Positions 34,601-42,074 of a stretch of 64,000 nucleotides of DNA are shown one piece after another. This stretch comes from GCA-2861595 sp035526335. GTDB lineage: Bacteria > Actinomycetota > Acidimicrobiia > Acidimicrobiales > GCA-2861595. The notes beneath the pieces are model-generated. The model was not told the origin of the DNA. It saw only the letters and a list, made by a program, of their open reading frames with translations, and searched no databases. Within the stretch, counting starts at the first letter, position 1, and each line of letters begins with the position of its first letter. A program made the position numbers and the translations under genes. The stretch lies in contig DATLCN010000014.1 in NCBI GenBank assembly GCA_035526335.1, forward strand, positions 1 through 64,000, read 5' to 3'.

Positions 34601-34841
34601 GGGCGACGTTCGCGGCCGCCGCGTATCCCGGGTTGGTGGGCAGTCGCCTCACATAGGCCCCGGGAAGCACCTCGGCCACCCGAGGCGTCGGATCCTCGGC
34701 GCTGGCCGCGTCGACGACCAAAACCGAGAGGTTCGGATAATCCTGGTCAGCCAGGGCCTTCAGGGCCTCCTCCAGCCATGGTCCCGGGTCGCAGGTCACC
34801 ATCACGGCCACCACCGGAGGGGCCTGTTGGGCAGAATCCAT
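31605..34841 (-). CDS. Very large GT2 glycosyltransferase with polytopic membrane domain
   Basis: This 1078-residue protein joins an N-terminal GT-A glycosyltransferase (about 8-260, with DVFVAPGGCTLIRADLF and FLFGEDLDFSWRA) to a C-terminal region with more than ten membrane helices (about 290-850) and an extracytoplasmic domain (about 860-1040), ending in a last helix. Fusions of this kind are found in actinobacterial wall-glycan loci near DUF5719. It may assemble and present a lipid-linked sugar. ATG 34841 starts the conserved MVTCDPGPW region; a TAGCCT box lies 10 nt upstream. Confidence 0.8.
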   Translation of the reverse strand: MDSAQQAPPVVAVMVTCDPGPWLEEALKALADQDYPNLSVLVVDAASAEDPTPRVAEVLPGAYVRRLPTNPGYAAAANVALEAVEGSCHLLFCHDDVAPEPDAVRLLVEEAFRSNAAVVAPKLVDWKDPSRLLQVGMGADKSGAPAQLVDRGELDQEQHDGVRDVFVAPGGCTLIRADLFRSLGGFDHEMFLFGEDLDFSWRAQVAGARVIVAPAARVRHLEAMSSGRRAPGGGPPPANLAALRRQVRPYQLRHRLRAVLKGYGPWHLVRVLPQVMVLAVVEVVFGLLSGHTRTASDTAGAWTWNIKRYGELREARRAVHAYRGMGDREVRRLQARGSARFSGFIRGQLASERVRRTRGVLARTQLVMRPDPTGRSRLLLVVGTAIVLVLVVGSRHLITGGMPAVNEFAPFPRGAFSFLRSFLSGWRQTGVGSDAPAPLALGLLGFGGVLMAGAMGLLQTVLVLGALPVGAVGAMRVMTPFGSRRARVAALLVYVAVPLPYNAIARGRWGALLVYAVTPWLMARLMRVTTIEPVADVDARAGADRRSQPREAGDRRTPMPRMAAPHVAGERLDGQWARHHLLPLGVILSVVAAFVPAALVTFVVMAFALLLGSLLAGDAGKAARALLAALGSVLVTAVLLFPWSVDFFLPDTRLSSFMGVARPAAHATGLGALLRFETGPIGAAPLGWAFLVAAALPLLIGRGWRLAWATRMWTVALVCWGVAWAGGRGWLPLDLPAPDVLLGPAALAMAVSVALGMLAFEIDLPDYSFGWRHLASTSALVAVLVGTVPVALAAVGGRWNAPGADFAGLLSWMPEQRDKGDFRVLWMGDPQALPLGSWRMSEGVGYATSRNGTPDATLLWPGGSPGAAELVEDAVGLARRSGTTSLGHLLAPTAIRYLVVPLRAAPTPEDAPALLPPPDLRLALEAQVDLKRIDGDRSLLVYENAAWAPARAVLDAVGAEASEGLGATSLREVDLARAAPVLPERNSATRFSGRLAEGDRVLLSEASSSNWHLRVAGQEASRSKAFGWANGFSSPAAGKASLRYRTPLVRHLSTLIGMALWFVVARTILGARRRRWPA

Positions 34842-34880
34842 CAGAGATGCGAGGCTAGTTGGAGGAGGTTGAGCCACCCC

Positions 34881-35030
34881 ATGGCAGATCTGGTCAGCAA
34901 CGTGAAAGATGCGGGCTACGTGGCCCTCGGTTTCGCCCTACTGGGGATCCAGCGGGCCCAGGTGCGCCGCCGGGAGATGGAGAAGGAGCTGCGCCGGCTG
35001 ATGGCCGAGCGGTGCGGCGAGAACCGCTAA
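34881..35030 (+). CDS. Small hypothetical protein (49 aa)
   Basis: This 49-residue protein, beginning MADLVSNVKDAGYVALGFAL, has one short hydrophobic segment (about 11-23) followed by a strongly charged helix (QVRRREMEKELRRLMAE). It could be a peripheral membrane or coiled-coil peptide. It is divergent from the large GT2 gene; a purine-rich GGAGGAGG stretch is 13 nt upstream of the ATG, rather far for a ribosome site. Function unknown. Confidence 0.5.
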   Translation: MADLVSNVKDAGYVALGFALLGIQRAQVRRREMEKELRRLMAERCGENR

Positions 35031-35109
35031 CCTCGATCCTCGGCCCCTTGTCCATGGCAGCTTCGCCCCGCCCCGCCTGAGGAAGCCTGTTATTGAGTTG
35101 CAGTCTTTC

Positions 35110-35403
35110 AGGCCACGCTCAGCCTCATCATCCCAGAACTCTTGGTGAGAGCGGATGTCCCGGGCCGAGGCCCTCGCCGCGTTGATCGCAGCCATCGCGG
35201 TAACGTCGATTGAATCGAGAACCCGCCACGCCGTTGGGTCCGAAGCCACCGCTCCGAACAGATCCGGCTGATCACGCAGCACCTTGAGATCCGACAGGCT
35301 CGTGCTCCGTCGGCCACCATCACCGCCAGATCGACCAACACCCGTCCCGGGTCATGGGCCGAGCGGCGCTGGCGGGTGGGGGCCATGGCAGCTGAAAGCC
35401 CCG
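35110..35403 (-). pseudogene. IS1380-family transposase fragment, frameshifted
   Basis: Minus-strand sequence encodes, in two frames, AHDPGRVLVDLAVMVADGA and then VLRDQPDLFGAVASDPTAWR, the N-terminal hallmark of IS1380-type DDE transposases. A frameshift lies near 35290-35310. The catalytic core and both terminal repeats are missing, so it is a dead remnant inserted in or joined to the RHS debris on its left side as transcribed. Confidence 0.72.
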
Positions 35404-35406
35404 TGG

Positions 35407-36126
35407 TCAGGTGATGTTGGGGGTCACGGCATCGGAGTAGGCGATGGACTTGACCTGGTCGGCGACGTCGTAGCCGTAGGTGGTGCAGCCCGACCTGGGC
35501 AGGTTGACACAGTCGCCACCATGATCCTGCTTGGAGACCACGTTGCCAGCAGGGTCGTGGCGGTAGGTGGTGACCCGCGCCTTGGGGTCGGTGAAGGTGC
35601 TGAGGCGGGCCTTGGTGGTCATAGGCGTAGGAGGTCGGCTTTCCGGCGCCGTCGTTTTGGGCTTTGAGGGTCCCGTCGGGCCAGTACTCGTTGGCCAAGG
35701 TGGTGTTGTCGGTCCGGTGGGTCACCTTCAGCTGGTTGGCCGGGTCGTACTCGTTTCTGGTCTGGTGGCCCTCAGCGTCCAGGGATTACTCAAGGTTGCG
35801 GTTGGCGTCGTAGGAAACCTCGCTCTGGTTGCCCTTGGGTCGACGATGCGCGTCGAGCCCGCGCTCGGTGAGTTGTAGAAGAACCGGGTCTTGCGCCCGA
35901 GCTGGTCGGTCTGCCAGTCGACCTTGCCGGTGGTGGGGCTGTAGCTGTTGGTCACCACCTGGGACTGGTTGGTCGCCGTGGCCGGGTACTGGTTGGGCGA
36001 CCGCATGGTGAGCAGGCGTGGCCGGCGTCGTAGCTGAACTGGGTGGTGCCGCCGTTGACGTCGACCATGGCCGCCGTCACCGCCCTGGCCGCCTCCCCCG
36101 ACGGGTTCACCGTCCGCATCGACATG
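35407..36126 (-). pseudogene. Decayed RHS/YD-repeat protein gene
   Basis: Minus-strand peptides such as GGTTQFSYDAGH, TDQLGRKTRFFY, NEYDPANQLKVT and TYRHDPAGNVVSKQDH are classic YD repeats of RHS-type surface or toxin-delivery proteins. They fall in alternating frames: shifts near 36010, 35825 and 35610, and an in-frame TAA near 35787. No N-terminal secretion part or C-terminal toxin remains. This is the relic of a much larger gene, truncated where the transposase fragment begins. Confidence 0.8.
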
Positions 36127-36201
36127 CAAAACCTCTTCCTGGCCTCGCCCTCACCACCACGGCGGCACAGACAACGCTTTGTGATCCGGAGCGGCAAGCG
36201 C

Positions 36202-37092
36202 CTAGCCCCTCCTCAGCGAATCGAGCACCGCCCGGAGGGTGTCGTCGAGAGGGATCCGGGGCTCCCAGGCTGTCGCCGCCCGCAGCCGACCCGGATCACC
36301 CCGCAGCACCGGGACGTCGGCCGGCCGCAGCAGGTCGGGGTCCGGTTCCAGCTTCAGATCGGCGCCGGCCAGGTCCAGCATGCGCCGTACGAGCTGCTCG
36401 ATGGCGACGTCACTGCCGGAGCAGACGTTGTAGACCTCACCCGGCTCGCCGCGCTCGATCAGGAGCCGGTAGGCGCGAACCACGTCCCGCACGTCGGTTA
36501 TGTCCCGCCGGGGCGAGACGTTCCCGACTGTGAGCACGCCGGCCCCACTGGCCTGGGCCGCCACGATGCGCTCCGCCAGCGCCGTCACCACGAAGGTCCC
36601 GTGCTGACCGGGGCCGGCGTGGTTGAACGGACGGACCCGGATGACCGGCACACCGTGACCGAGGTGGGCCTGCAGGCCCACCAGCTCGGCCGCGGCCTTG
36701 CTCGCGGCGTAGGGCGACACCGGCCGGAAAGGGCTGTCCTCGCGGAGCGGCAGCTGCGCCGGCGTCACGTTGCCGTAGACCTCGGCCGAGCTGATCAACA
36801 GCACCCTGGGCACCGGCTCGCACCGGCGGGCAGCCTCGAGAACCTGCAGGGTCCCCCCCGCGTTCACCCGGAAGAACTCCTCCGGCTGCTGCCACGACAG
36901 CCCGACGTGGGCCAGGCCGGCGACGTGGTAGACGGCGTCGGGAAGGGCGCCGCTCATCGCCTCCCGCGTCATCGCCGGGTCGGTGACGTCGAAGCCGGCC
37001 TCCGGGGCCACGACGTCGTCGCCGCACTCCTCCAGGTGGGCACGCAGCCACGTGCCGACGAAGCCGCTCCCGCCGGTGACGAAGGCCCGCAC
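36202..37092 (-). CDS. GDP-4-keto-6-deoxy-mannose reductase-like SDR (Rmd-like)
   Basis: This 296-residue extended SDR has the NAD(P) motif TGGSGFVGTWL, the active site SSAEVYGN...YAASK and RPFNHAGPGQ, a segment typical of Rmd, which makes GDP-rhamnose from GDP-4-keto-6-deoxymannose. The conserved tail LRPADVPVLRGDP also fits. The companion dehydratase Gmd is not in the window, so it may act on a product made elsewhere, or the assignment may be wrong and it may be another 4-keto sugar reductase. Confidence 0.72.
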   Translation of the reverse strand: MRAFVTGGSGFVGTWLRAHLEECGDDVVAPEAGFDVTDPAMTREAMSGALPDAVYHVAGLAHVGLSWQQPEEFFRVNAGGTLQVLEAARRCEPVPRVLLISSAEVYGNVTPAQLPLREDSPFRPVSPYAASKAAAELVGLQAHLGHGVPVIRVRPFNHAGPGQHGTFVVTALAERIVAAQASGAGVLTVGNVSPRRDITDVRDVVRAYRLLIERGEPGEVYNVCSGSDVAIEQLVRRMLDLAGADLKLEPDPDLLRPADVPVLRGDPGRLRAATAWEPRIPLDDTLRAVLDSLRRG

Positions 37093-37128
37093 CCCTAATG
37101 CCCCGACCGGCAGCGTCGGGGGCCGGCC

Positions 37129-38268
37129 TCAGCGGCCACGATCACCGAGGCCCGCTACGGAGCGATAGACGGCCACGTGGGCCGCGGCGCTGGCCGCCCA
37201 GGTGTGGCGGGCGGCCACGGCCAGCCCCCGCTGGCGCCGTGACTCGAGGCCGGCGTCCCCCCGGACGAGCATGTCGAGCACGCCGGCGAGGGCATCGGCA
37301 TCCCCGGGTTGCACCAGCAGGGCGGCGCCGGCCACGATCTCCTCCATCACCGAGCCGGCCGTGGTCACCAATGGTGACCCGCAGGCCAGCGCCTCCAGCG
37401 CGGGCAGGCCGAAGCCCTCCTCGAGGGACGGGTAGGCGACGGCGGCAGCCTGGCGGAGCAGAGCGGGCACCACGGCATCGGGGAGATACCCGGTGCGCAC
37501 GATCCGGTCGCCGAAGCTGGCTTCCTCGATGGCCCGACCGAGGCTCCTGGTCCCCCAGCCGTCGTAGCCGGCCAGGACCAGGGAGAGGTCGGGGTGGGCC
37601 TGGGCCACCCGGTCGAAGGCGCGGACGAGCGTGGGGAGATCCTTGCGGGGCTCCAGCGTGCCGACGAAGGCGACGTACGGCGGCCGCACGCCCAGGTGCC
37701 CCAGGACGATGTCGTCGTCGGCGGGCACCGGTGAGAAGCGGTCGAGAGCCACCCCATGGGGAATCACGTGCACCTTGCCCTCCGGCGGGCAGAGTGCGCC
37801 GAGACGGTCGGCCGTCGCCTGGCTCACGCAGATGAGCGCAGCGGCGTGGCGCGCCGCCACCCTGGTCGCCCGCCGGAACAGGGGCGCCTTCGAGCGTTCG
37901 TGCCACTCCGGATGGTCGAAGAAGGTGAGGTCGTGGATGGTCACCACCGTCGGGAGGCGGGAGGACTCGGGCATCGTGTAGTGCGGCGAGTGGTGCACCT
38001 CCACCGGAAGCTTGCGCAGCAGGCGGGGTAGGCCGGCCTGCTCCCAGGCCAGCCGTGCCGGGCGGCTGCCGGGAGCGACCGAGTGGACTTCGCCCCGCGG
38101 TGCGAGTGCGAGCCAGCGGTCCCGGTCGCCCCTGCGGGCCACGAGGGTCACGTCGATGTCGTCCCGGCGGGCGAGGGCCGCCGCCAAGTCGATGGAGTAG
38201 CGGCCGGCGCCCGCCGGCGCCGGTGGCACAGCACTCACATCGAGGGAAACCCGCAGCGGCTCAGGGAT
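37129..38268 (-). CDS. Family 4 glycosyltransferase with probable ATC start
   Basis: This 379-residue GT-B enzyme has PAPAGAGRY near the N-terminus, the GTLEPRKDL hinge segment and the donor-site motif PSLEEGFGLPALEAL, all typical of GT4 hexosyl/mannosyl transferases. There is no ATG, GTG or TTG that keeps the first beta strand (LRVSLDVSAVP): the first GTG (38238) cuts into it. An in-frame ATC at 38268 lies exactly 6 nt after a TAGCGT box, the spacing used by leaderless genes here, so I set the start there. If wrong, the gene is 369 residues from 38238. Confidence 0.75.
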   Translation of the reverse strand: MPEPLRVSLDVSAVPPAPAGAGRYSIDLAAALARRDDIDVTLVARRGDRDRWLALAPRGEVHSVAPGSRPARLAWEQAGLPRLLRKLPVEVHHSPHYTMPESSRLPTVVTIHDLTFFDHPEWHERSKAPLFRRATRVAARHAAALICVSQATADRLGALCPPEGKVHVIPHGVALDRFSPVPADDDIVLGHLGVRPPYVAFVGTLEPRKDLPTLVRAFDRVAQAHPDLSLVLAGYDGWGTRSLGRAIEEASFGDRIVRTGYLPDAVVPALLRQAAAVAYPSLEEGFGLPALEALACGSPLVTTAGSVMEEIVAGAALLVQPGDADALAGVLDMLVRGDAGLESRRQRGLAVAARHTWAASAAAHVAVYRSVAGLGDRGR

Positions 38269-38274
38269 GGTCGG

Positions 38275-38280
38275 ACGCTA
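38275..38280 (-). promoter_or_regulatory. Putative -10 box (TAGCGT) before the ATC-start GT4 gene
   Basis: TAGCGT on the minus strand ends 6 nt before an in-frame ATC at 38268. The same hexamer and spacing precede mca and cofD. Confidence 0.45.
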
Positions 38281-38307
38281 CCGATTGGCGGGGCGGTTCC
38301 TGTGTCT

Positions 38308-39450
38308 CTACGCCAGGCGCCGCCAGACCTGCACATGGGCGGCGGCGGCGGCGGACCAGGTGAGCGCTGCGGCGCGGGCGTGACCGGCGGTCACCAGCTC
38401 GAGGCGGCGACCCTCGTCGGTGGCCGCCTCCAGCAGCGCGGCTGCGATGCCGGCGACGTCGAACGCGTCCACCTCCAGCGCCGCCCCTCCCGTGCTGGGC
38501 ATCGCCGTGGCGACCACGGGAGTACCGGCGGCCATGGCCTCCACCGCGGGGAGGCCGAACCCTTCGTGGAGCGGGACGTAGGCCATGGCCCGGGCGCCGG
38601 CATACAGCGCGGCGAGCACGGGTGCGGCCACCGCACCGGCCATGACCACGCCGGGCGCCGGAGCCGGTCCGACGGTTTCGCCCCACCCGCGGGGCCCCAC
38701 GACGACGAGGGGCCAGGGCGAGGGCAGAGACGACCGGATACGGCTGTAGGCCTCGATGAGGCGGGCCAGGTTCTTGCGGGGCTCGAGGGTGCCCACACAC
38801 AGGACGTAGGGAGCGGAGACGCCGAGGCGGCCCAGCAGAGCCTCCGCCGCGGGGGCGTCGGCGGGCGGCAGGTGGTCGCAACCGTACATCGGATCCACCA
38901 CCTCCACCCGGGCCGCATCGGCGCCCGCCCCGACGAGCTCGTCGGCCGCTGCCGGCGAGGGCACGAGCAGGCGGTCGGCGCGGCGGATGGCCCTGGCCAG
39001 CGCGGCGTCGTGCCAGCGCCTGCCGCGGCCGGGAAACGTCTCGGGAACCACCCTCCATGCCAGGTCGTGGACCGCAACGGTGAGAGGACAGCGTGCCCGG
39101 GGGGCGTGGAGGGAGGCTGCGTGCACGATCTCGAACCCGGCCGGCGCTCCCAGAACGCCCGCGTGCCAGGCACGGGTGAGGATGTGGGCCGGGAGCGGGG
39201 ACGTCAGCGCCGGCGCTCCCAGCTCGGCCAGAGGATCGGATCCTGCCGGAGACCTGCTGGCCAGCAGCGAGATGTCGGGGCCGGTGGCGTCGGCGACGCC
39301 GGCCACTCCCGCCACCAGCCCTCGGATGTAGGTGCCGATGCCCCCCGGCGCGGAACGGCGCAGCTGCTGGGCGACGACGAGGACCCGCAGTTCCTCAGCC
39401 TTGCCGTGGGGCAGTCCCGAAACGCCCTGGAGTGAGAGAAGCTGGCTCAA
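38308..39450 (-). CDS. Family 4 glycosyltransferase
   Basis: This GT-B glycosyltransferase, about 380 residues, has LRRSAPGGIGTYIRGL (acceptor-side Gly-rich loop), GTLEPRKNLARLIEAY and YVPLHEGFGLPAVEAMAAGTPV (donor site with the EGFGLP motif). The N-terminus is uncertain. The frame is open to a GTG at 39549, which sits beneath the ribosome site of the divergent gene; I use a TTG at 39450, but the conserved fold begins only at LRVLVVAQQ (about 39390). It is separated from the next GT4 by about 40 bp. Confidence 0.75.
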   Translation of the reverse strand: MSQLLSLQGVSGLPHGKAEELRVLVVAQQLRRSAPGGIGTYIRGLVAGVAGVADATGPDISLLASRSPAGSDPLAELGAPALTSPLPAHILTRAWHAGVLGAPAGFEIVHAASLHAPRARCPLTVAVHDLAWRVVPETFPGRGRRWHDAALARAIRRADRLLVPSPAAADELVGAGADAARVEVVDPMYGCDHLPPADAPAAEALLGRLGVSAPYVLCVGTLEPRKNLARLIEAYSRIRSSLPSPWPLVVVGPRGWGETVGPAPAPGVVMAGAVAAPVLAALYAGARAMAYVPLHEGFGLPAVEAMAAGTPVVATAMPSTGGAALEVDAFDVAGIAAALLEAATDEGRRLELVTAGHARAAALTWSAAAAAHVQVWRRLA

Positions 39451-39550
39451 ATGGCTAACCCGTAGTCTTTCGATCAGCTCGTCATAGTCGACTTCCCTCC
39501 GACGGACGTCCGACCGACCCGACCGGCTACAGCGCCCGTAGGAGCTCACA

Positions 39551-40564
39551 ATGCAGGTCGTCTACATCACCAACCGTCCCGACGTGCTCGCAGAGACGCT
39601 GGGCCATGTGCAGCTCCACATGCCGTGGGTCGATTCTGCTCTCGTCGTGGCGCCGAGCCGGCACCTGAAGCGGAGCCCCGACATGGGACTACCGGTCACG
39701 TGGGCGAGCGACGAGGACGTCGTCGGCTCCGAGCACGCGGAGCTGATTGGGCTCGACCACACCACCCGCAACATCAGGCTCCGCAAGGCCGTTCTCGCCA
39801 CTGGCCTCCTCGACGATGTATTCCTCCTCTCGGACGACGACTACCGGCCCATCAAGCCGATCCCGCCGGAGTTCTACGTGGACGCCGAAGGACGCTTCCG
39901 CAGCTACTACAGCTACGACCTGGCGGCGTGGCGATGGACCAACACATCCTTCGACCGAGGACAGCACCTCACCTACCTGGCGCTCACATATCTCGATTGC
40001 GGCCACCTCAGCTTCGCCGCCCACATGCCCCAGATCATGGACCGGGACATCAGCAGCAAGGCCTACGAATCCGTCTCGCGGCTCACCGGCTCCGACACCC
40101 TGTGCGAATGGAGCCTCTACTTCAACTACGGCCAGCGCTTCCACCCGGAACGGTTCCTCCCACCCCAGCCGTACTGCACCGTCGGCTGGCCCGACTTCGC
40201 GGGTTCGTGGCCCTTCTGGGTCCGACCGGGGCCCTTCGCGTTCGAGAACTTCTACGAGGAGCTGTACGAGCCAGGTCAGCTGTTCGAGGGCCTCCCCACC
40301 GCCGCCGATCCGGAATCGTGGGAACGGACCGGCTTCGAGAAGGTCCGGCGATGGTACGAGCTCGAGCTGGCGGCCACGAGGCTCGACTTCCGGGCGACGC
40401 CGTTCGAGCCGTGGACACGGCGGTCGCCGGCCCGGCGCGTCGTGTTCGCCGCCCTGCGACGCATGCGCTGGGCCATGGCCTACCTGACGCTCGAGGAACG
40501 GATCCGGCTCTCCGAGCTGGCCGGCGACGTCGACCGGATGCGCCGCGACCTGGCCCAGCGGTAG
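39551..40564 (+). CDS. Stealth-like sugar-phosphate transferase candidate
   Basis: This 337-residue cytosolic protein is not clearly a known family. It begins YITNRPDVLAETLGHVQ, has an acidic cluster FLLSDDDYRPIKP (92-104) resembling the Stealth CR2 segment in which an Asp-Asp pair binds metal, and a later FAAHMPQIMDRD that recalls CR3. Stealth proteins transfer hexose-1-phosphate during capsule synthesis. The usual opening CR1 motif is missing, so the link is distant. AGGAG lies 7 nt before the ATG. It sits among GT4 genes but on the opposite strand. Confidence 0.55.
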   Translation: MQVVYITNRPDVLAETLGHVQLHMPWVDSALVVAPSRHLKRSPDMGLPVTWASDEDVVGSEHAELIGLDHTTRNIRLRKAVLATGLLDDVFLLSDDDYRPIKPIPPEFYVDAEGRFRSYYSYDLAAWRWTNTSFDRGQHLTYLALTYLDCGHLSFAAHMPQIMDRDISSKAYESVSRLTGSDTLCEWSLYFNYGQRFHPERFLPPQPYCTVGWPDFAGSWPFWVRPGPFAFENFYEELYEPGQLFEGLPTAADPESWERTGFEKVRRWYELELAATRLDFRATPFEPWTRRSPARRVVFAALRRMRWAMAYLTLEERIRLSELAGDVDRMRRDLAQR

Positions 40565-40617
40565 GGCCTCGCACCCGTAGCGGACGCCGAGGTCCGAGCC
40601 GGCGTGCCGGAGCCGCG

Positions 40618-40637
40618 CCCGTAGCCGAAACTACGGG
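40618..40637. terminator. Possible hairpin between convergent genes
   Basis: CCCGTAG at 40618-40624 pairs with CTACGGG at 40631-40637 across a CCGAAA loop, between the Stealth-like and GT4 genes. It includes the GT4 stop codon. The stem is short (7 bp) and there is no T-run, so confidence is low. Confidence 0.35.
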
Positions 40638-41929
40638 AGGAGCCCGGCGAGGGTTTCCTGGATGACCCTCGCGCCGTCGTCCCACGTGGGCGGGCGGTAG
40701 GCCTCAAGGGCGGTACGGCGGGCCCGGTGGTGGTCCGGGTCCGACAGGTGGCGTTCGATGAGAGCGACGAGAGCCTCGAGGTCGTCGGGGTCGAAGAACT
40801 CGGCCCAGCGCCCGCCGGCCTCGGGCAGGGCTCCCCGATCCGAGGCCAGCGTGGGGACACCGCACGCGAGAGCCTCGATCACCGGTGTCCCGAACCCCTC
40901 GTAGAGGCTCGGGGTCACGGCGAGGAAGGCGTTGCGGTAGAGCACCTCGAGGGCGGCGTCGTCGGTCCGGGGCATCCACCGCAGGCGCCTGCCCGTGTCA
41001 GGGTGCCTGGCGATCCGGTCCACCAGGTCACGGGTCTTCCAGCCCTGCTTGCCCACGAGCACCAGGCTCAGGTCCCGATAGCGGGCCCGCAACCGGTCGA
41101 AGGCGTCGATCAGCAACGCCTGGTTCTTGCGGGGCTCCAGCGTGCCCACGGACAACAGGTACCGGCCTGCGAGCCCCGCCGGCAAGGCGTCGGGCTCGGC
41201 GCCGAAGGCACGGTAGTCAGCGCCCATGGTGGTGACCGACGTGTGCATGGGGCGGGTCACGCCGATCCTGTCGGCCAGCTCGAGCAGATCCCGTTCCGCG
41301 CATCTGGAGATGCAGACGAATCGCTCGCTGTGGGCGAGGTGGGCCTCGACGAAATCCACGAATCGGACGGTGACCGCCGGGTCGAACCATTCGGGGTGCT
41401 GGAGCGGCATCACGTCGGCGATGAGCGTCACAGGGACCACTCCGTCGCGGACGAGCGAGGGCAGCAGGAGCCGGCGGGACCGCGGGTTGTGCCAAGCAGC
41501 CTCGAGATCGAAGAACAGCGAACCCGCCGGCCACGCTCCTGTCCGAAGTGCCCGGTGGGACTCCGGATGGTCGACCATGTCGCGGCGCTGCCGCAACCGC
41601 CGGCGGGCCTGTGTCACGACAGGCGCCCGAAGGAGCTTCTGGCCGGCCGCGACGACCGCCTCCGGGAGGGTTTCGGACCAGGTGGTCAACCGGCTCAGCG
41701 GCACCGTGGCCGGATCGGGTGCACGACGGAGGGAGGACTCCTCCGCCGGCGTGAGGGTGCGGTATCCATCGCATGCGCAGCACCACATGACCGGCACGAA
41801 GCGGATGGGGGTGTCCGTGGCGTGCGGGCCGGGGAGGCGGGCGAGCAACTCCCGCGTGTGGCGTTGGTAGCCGGTGGTGTGAGGAACCGTCAGCGTGTTC
41901 GTCACCTCGACGAACACCGGTGTGCTCAC
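40631..41929 (-). CDS. Family 4 glycosyltransferase with extended N-terminus
   Basis: This 432-residue GT-B protein opens with VEVTNTLTVPHTTGYQRHTR, has a central insertion rich in arginine (about 90-130), and then GTLEPRKNQALLIDAFDRL and TPSLYEGFGTPVIEALACGVPT. It is longer than the two GT4 genes above and close in style to mannosyl/rhamnosyl transferases that start with a TGYQR-type acceptor loop. The GTG at 41929 has no obvious -10 box. Donor and acceptor unknown. Confidence 0.8.
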   Translation of the reverse strand: MSTPVFVEVTNTLTVPHTTGYQRHTRELLARLPGPHATDTPIRFVPVMWCCACDGYRTLTPAEESSLRRAPDPATVPLSRLTTWSETLPEAVVAAGQKLLRAPVVTQARRRLRQRRDMVDHPESHRALRTGAWPAGSLFFDLEAAWHNPRSRRLLLPSLVRDGVVPVTLIADVMPLQHPEWFDPAVTVRFVDFVEAHLAHSERFVCISRCAERDLLELADRIGVTRPMHTSVTTMGADYRAFGAEPDALPAGLAGRYLLSVGTLEPRKNQALLIDAFDRLRARYRDLSLVLVGKQGWKTRDLVDRIARHPDTGRRLRWMPRTDDAALEVLYRNAFLAVTPSLYEGFGTPVIEALACGVPTLASDRGALPEAGGRWAEFFDPDDLEALVALIERHLSDPDHHRARRTALEAYRPPTWDDGARVIQETLAGLLP

Positions 41930-42062
41930 GCCTGGCCTCGGCGGTGGCGGGCGGGCTTGGCGGTGCCGGGCCGGAGAGGGGGCGGTGCGGCATCCGCCGT
42001 CGCCCGCAGGTGCTCCACGCCGCGAGCCTACGGGGGTGCGGGGAACGCCAGGTTCGAGGACC

Positions 42063-42068
42063 TAGCGT
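42063..42068 (+). promoter_or_regulatory. Putative -10 box (TAGCGT) of cofD
   Basis: TAGCGT ends 6 nt before the GTG at 42075, predicting a leaderless cofD-cofE transcript. Confidence 0.5.
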
Positions 42069-42074
42069 GGCCGG

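Noticed and set aside
35407..36126. Intact RHS toxin with downstream immunity gene
   Set aside because: The YD repeats are broken by several frameshifts and a stop, and no C-terminal toxin or immunity gene is present.
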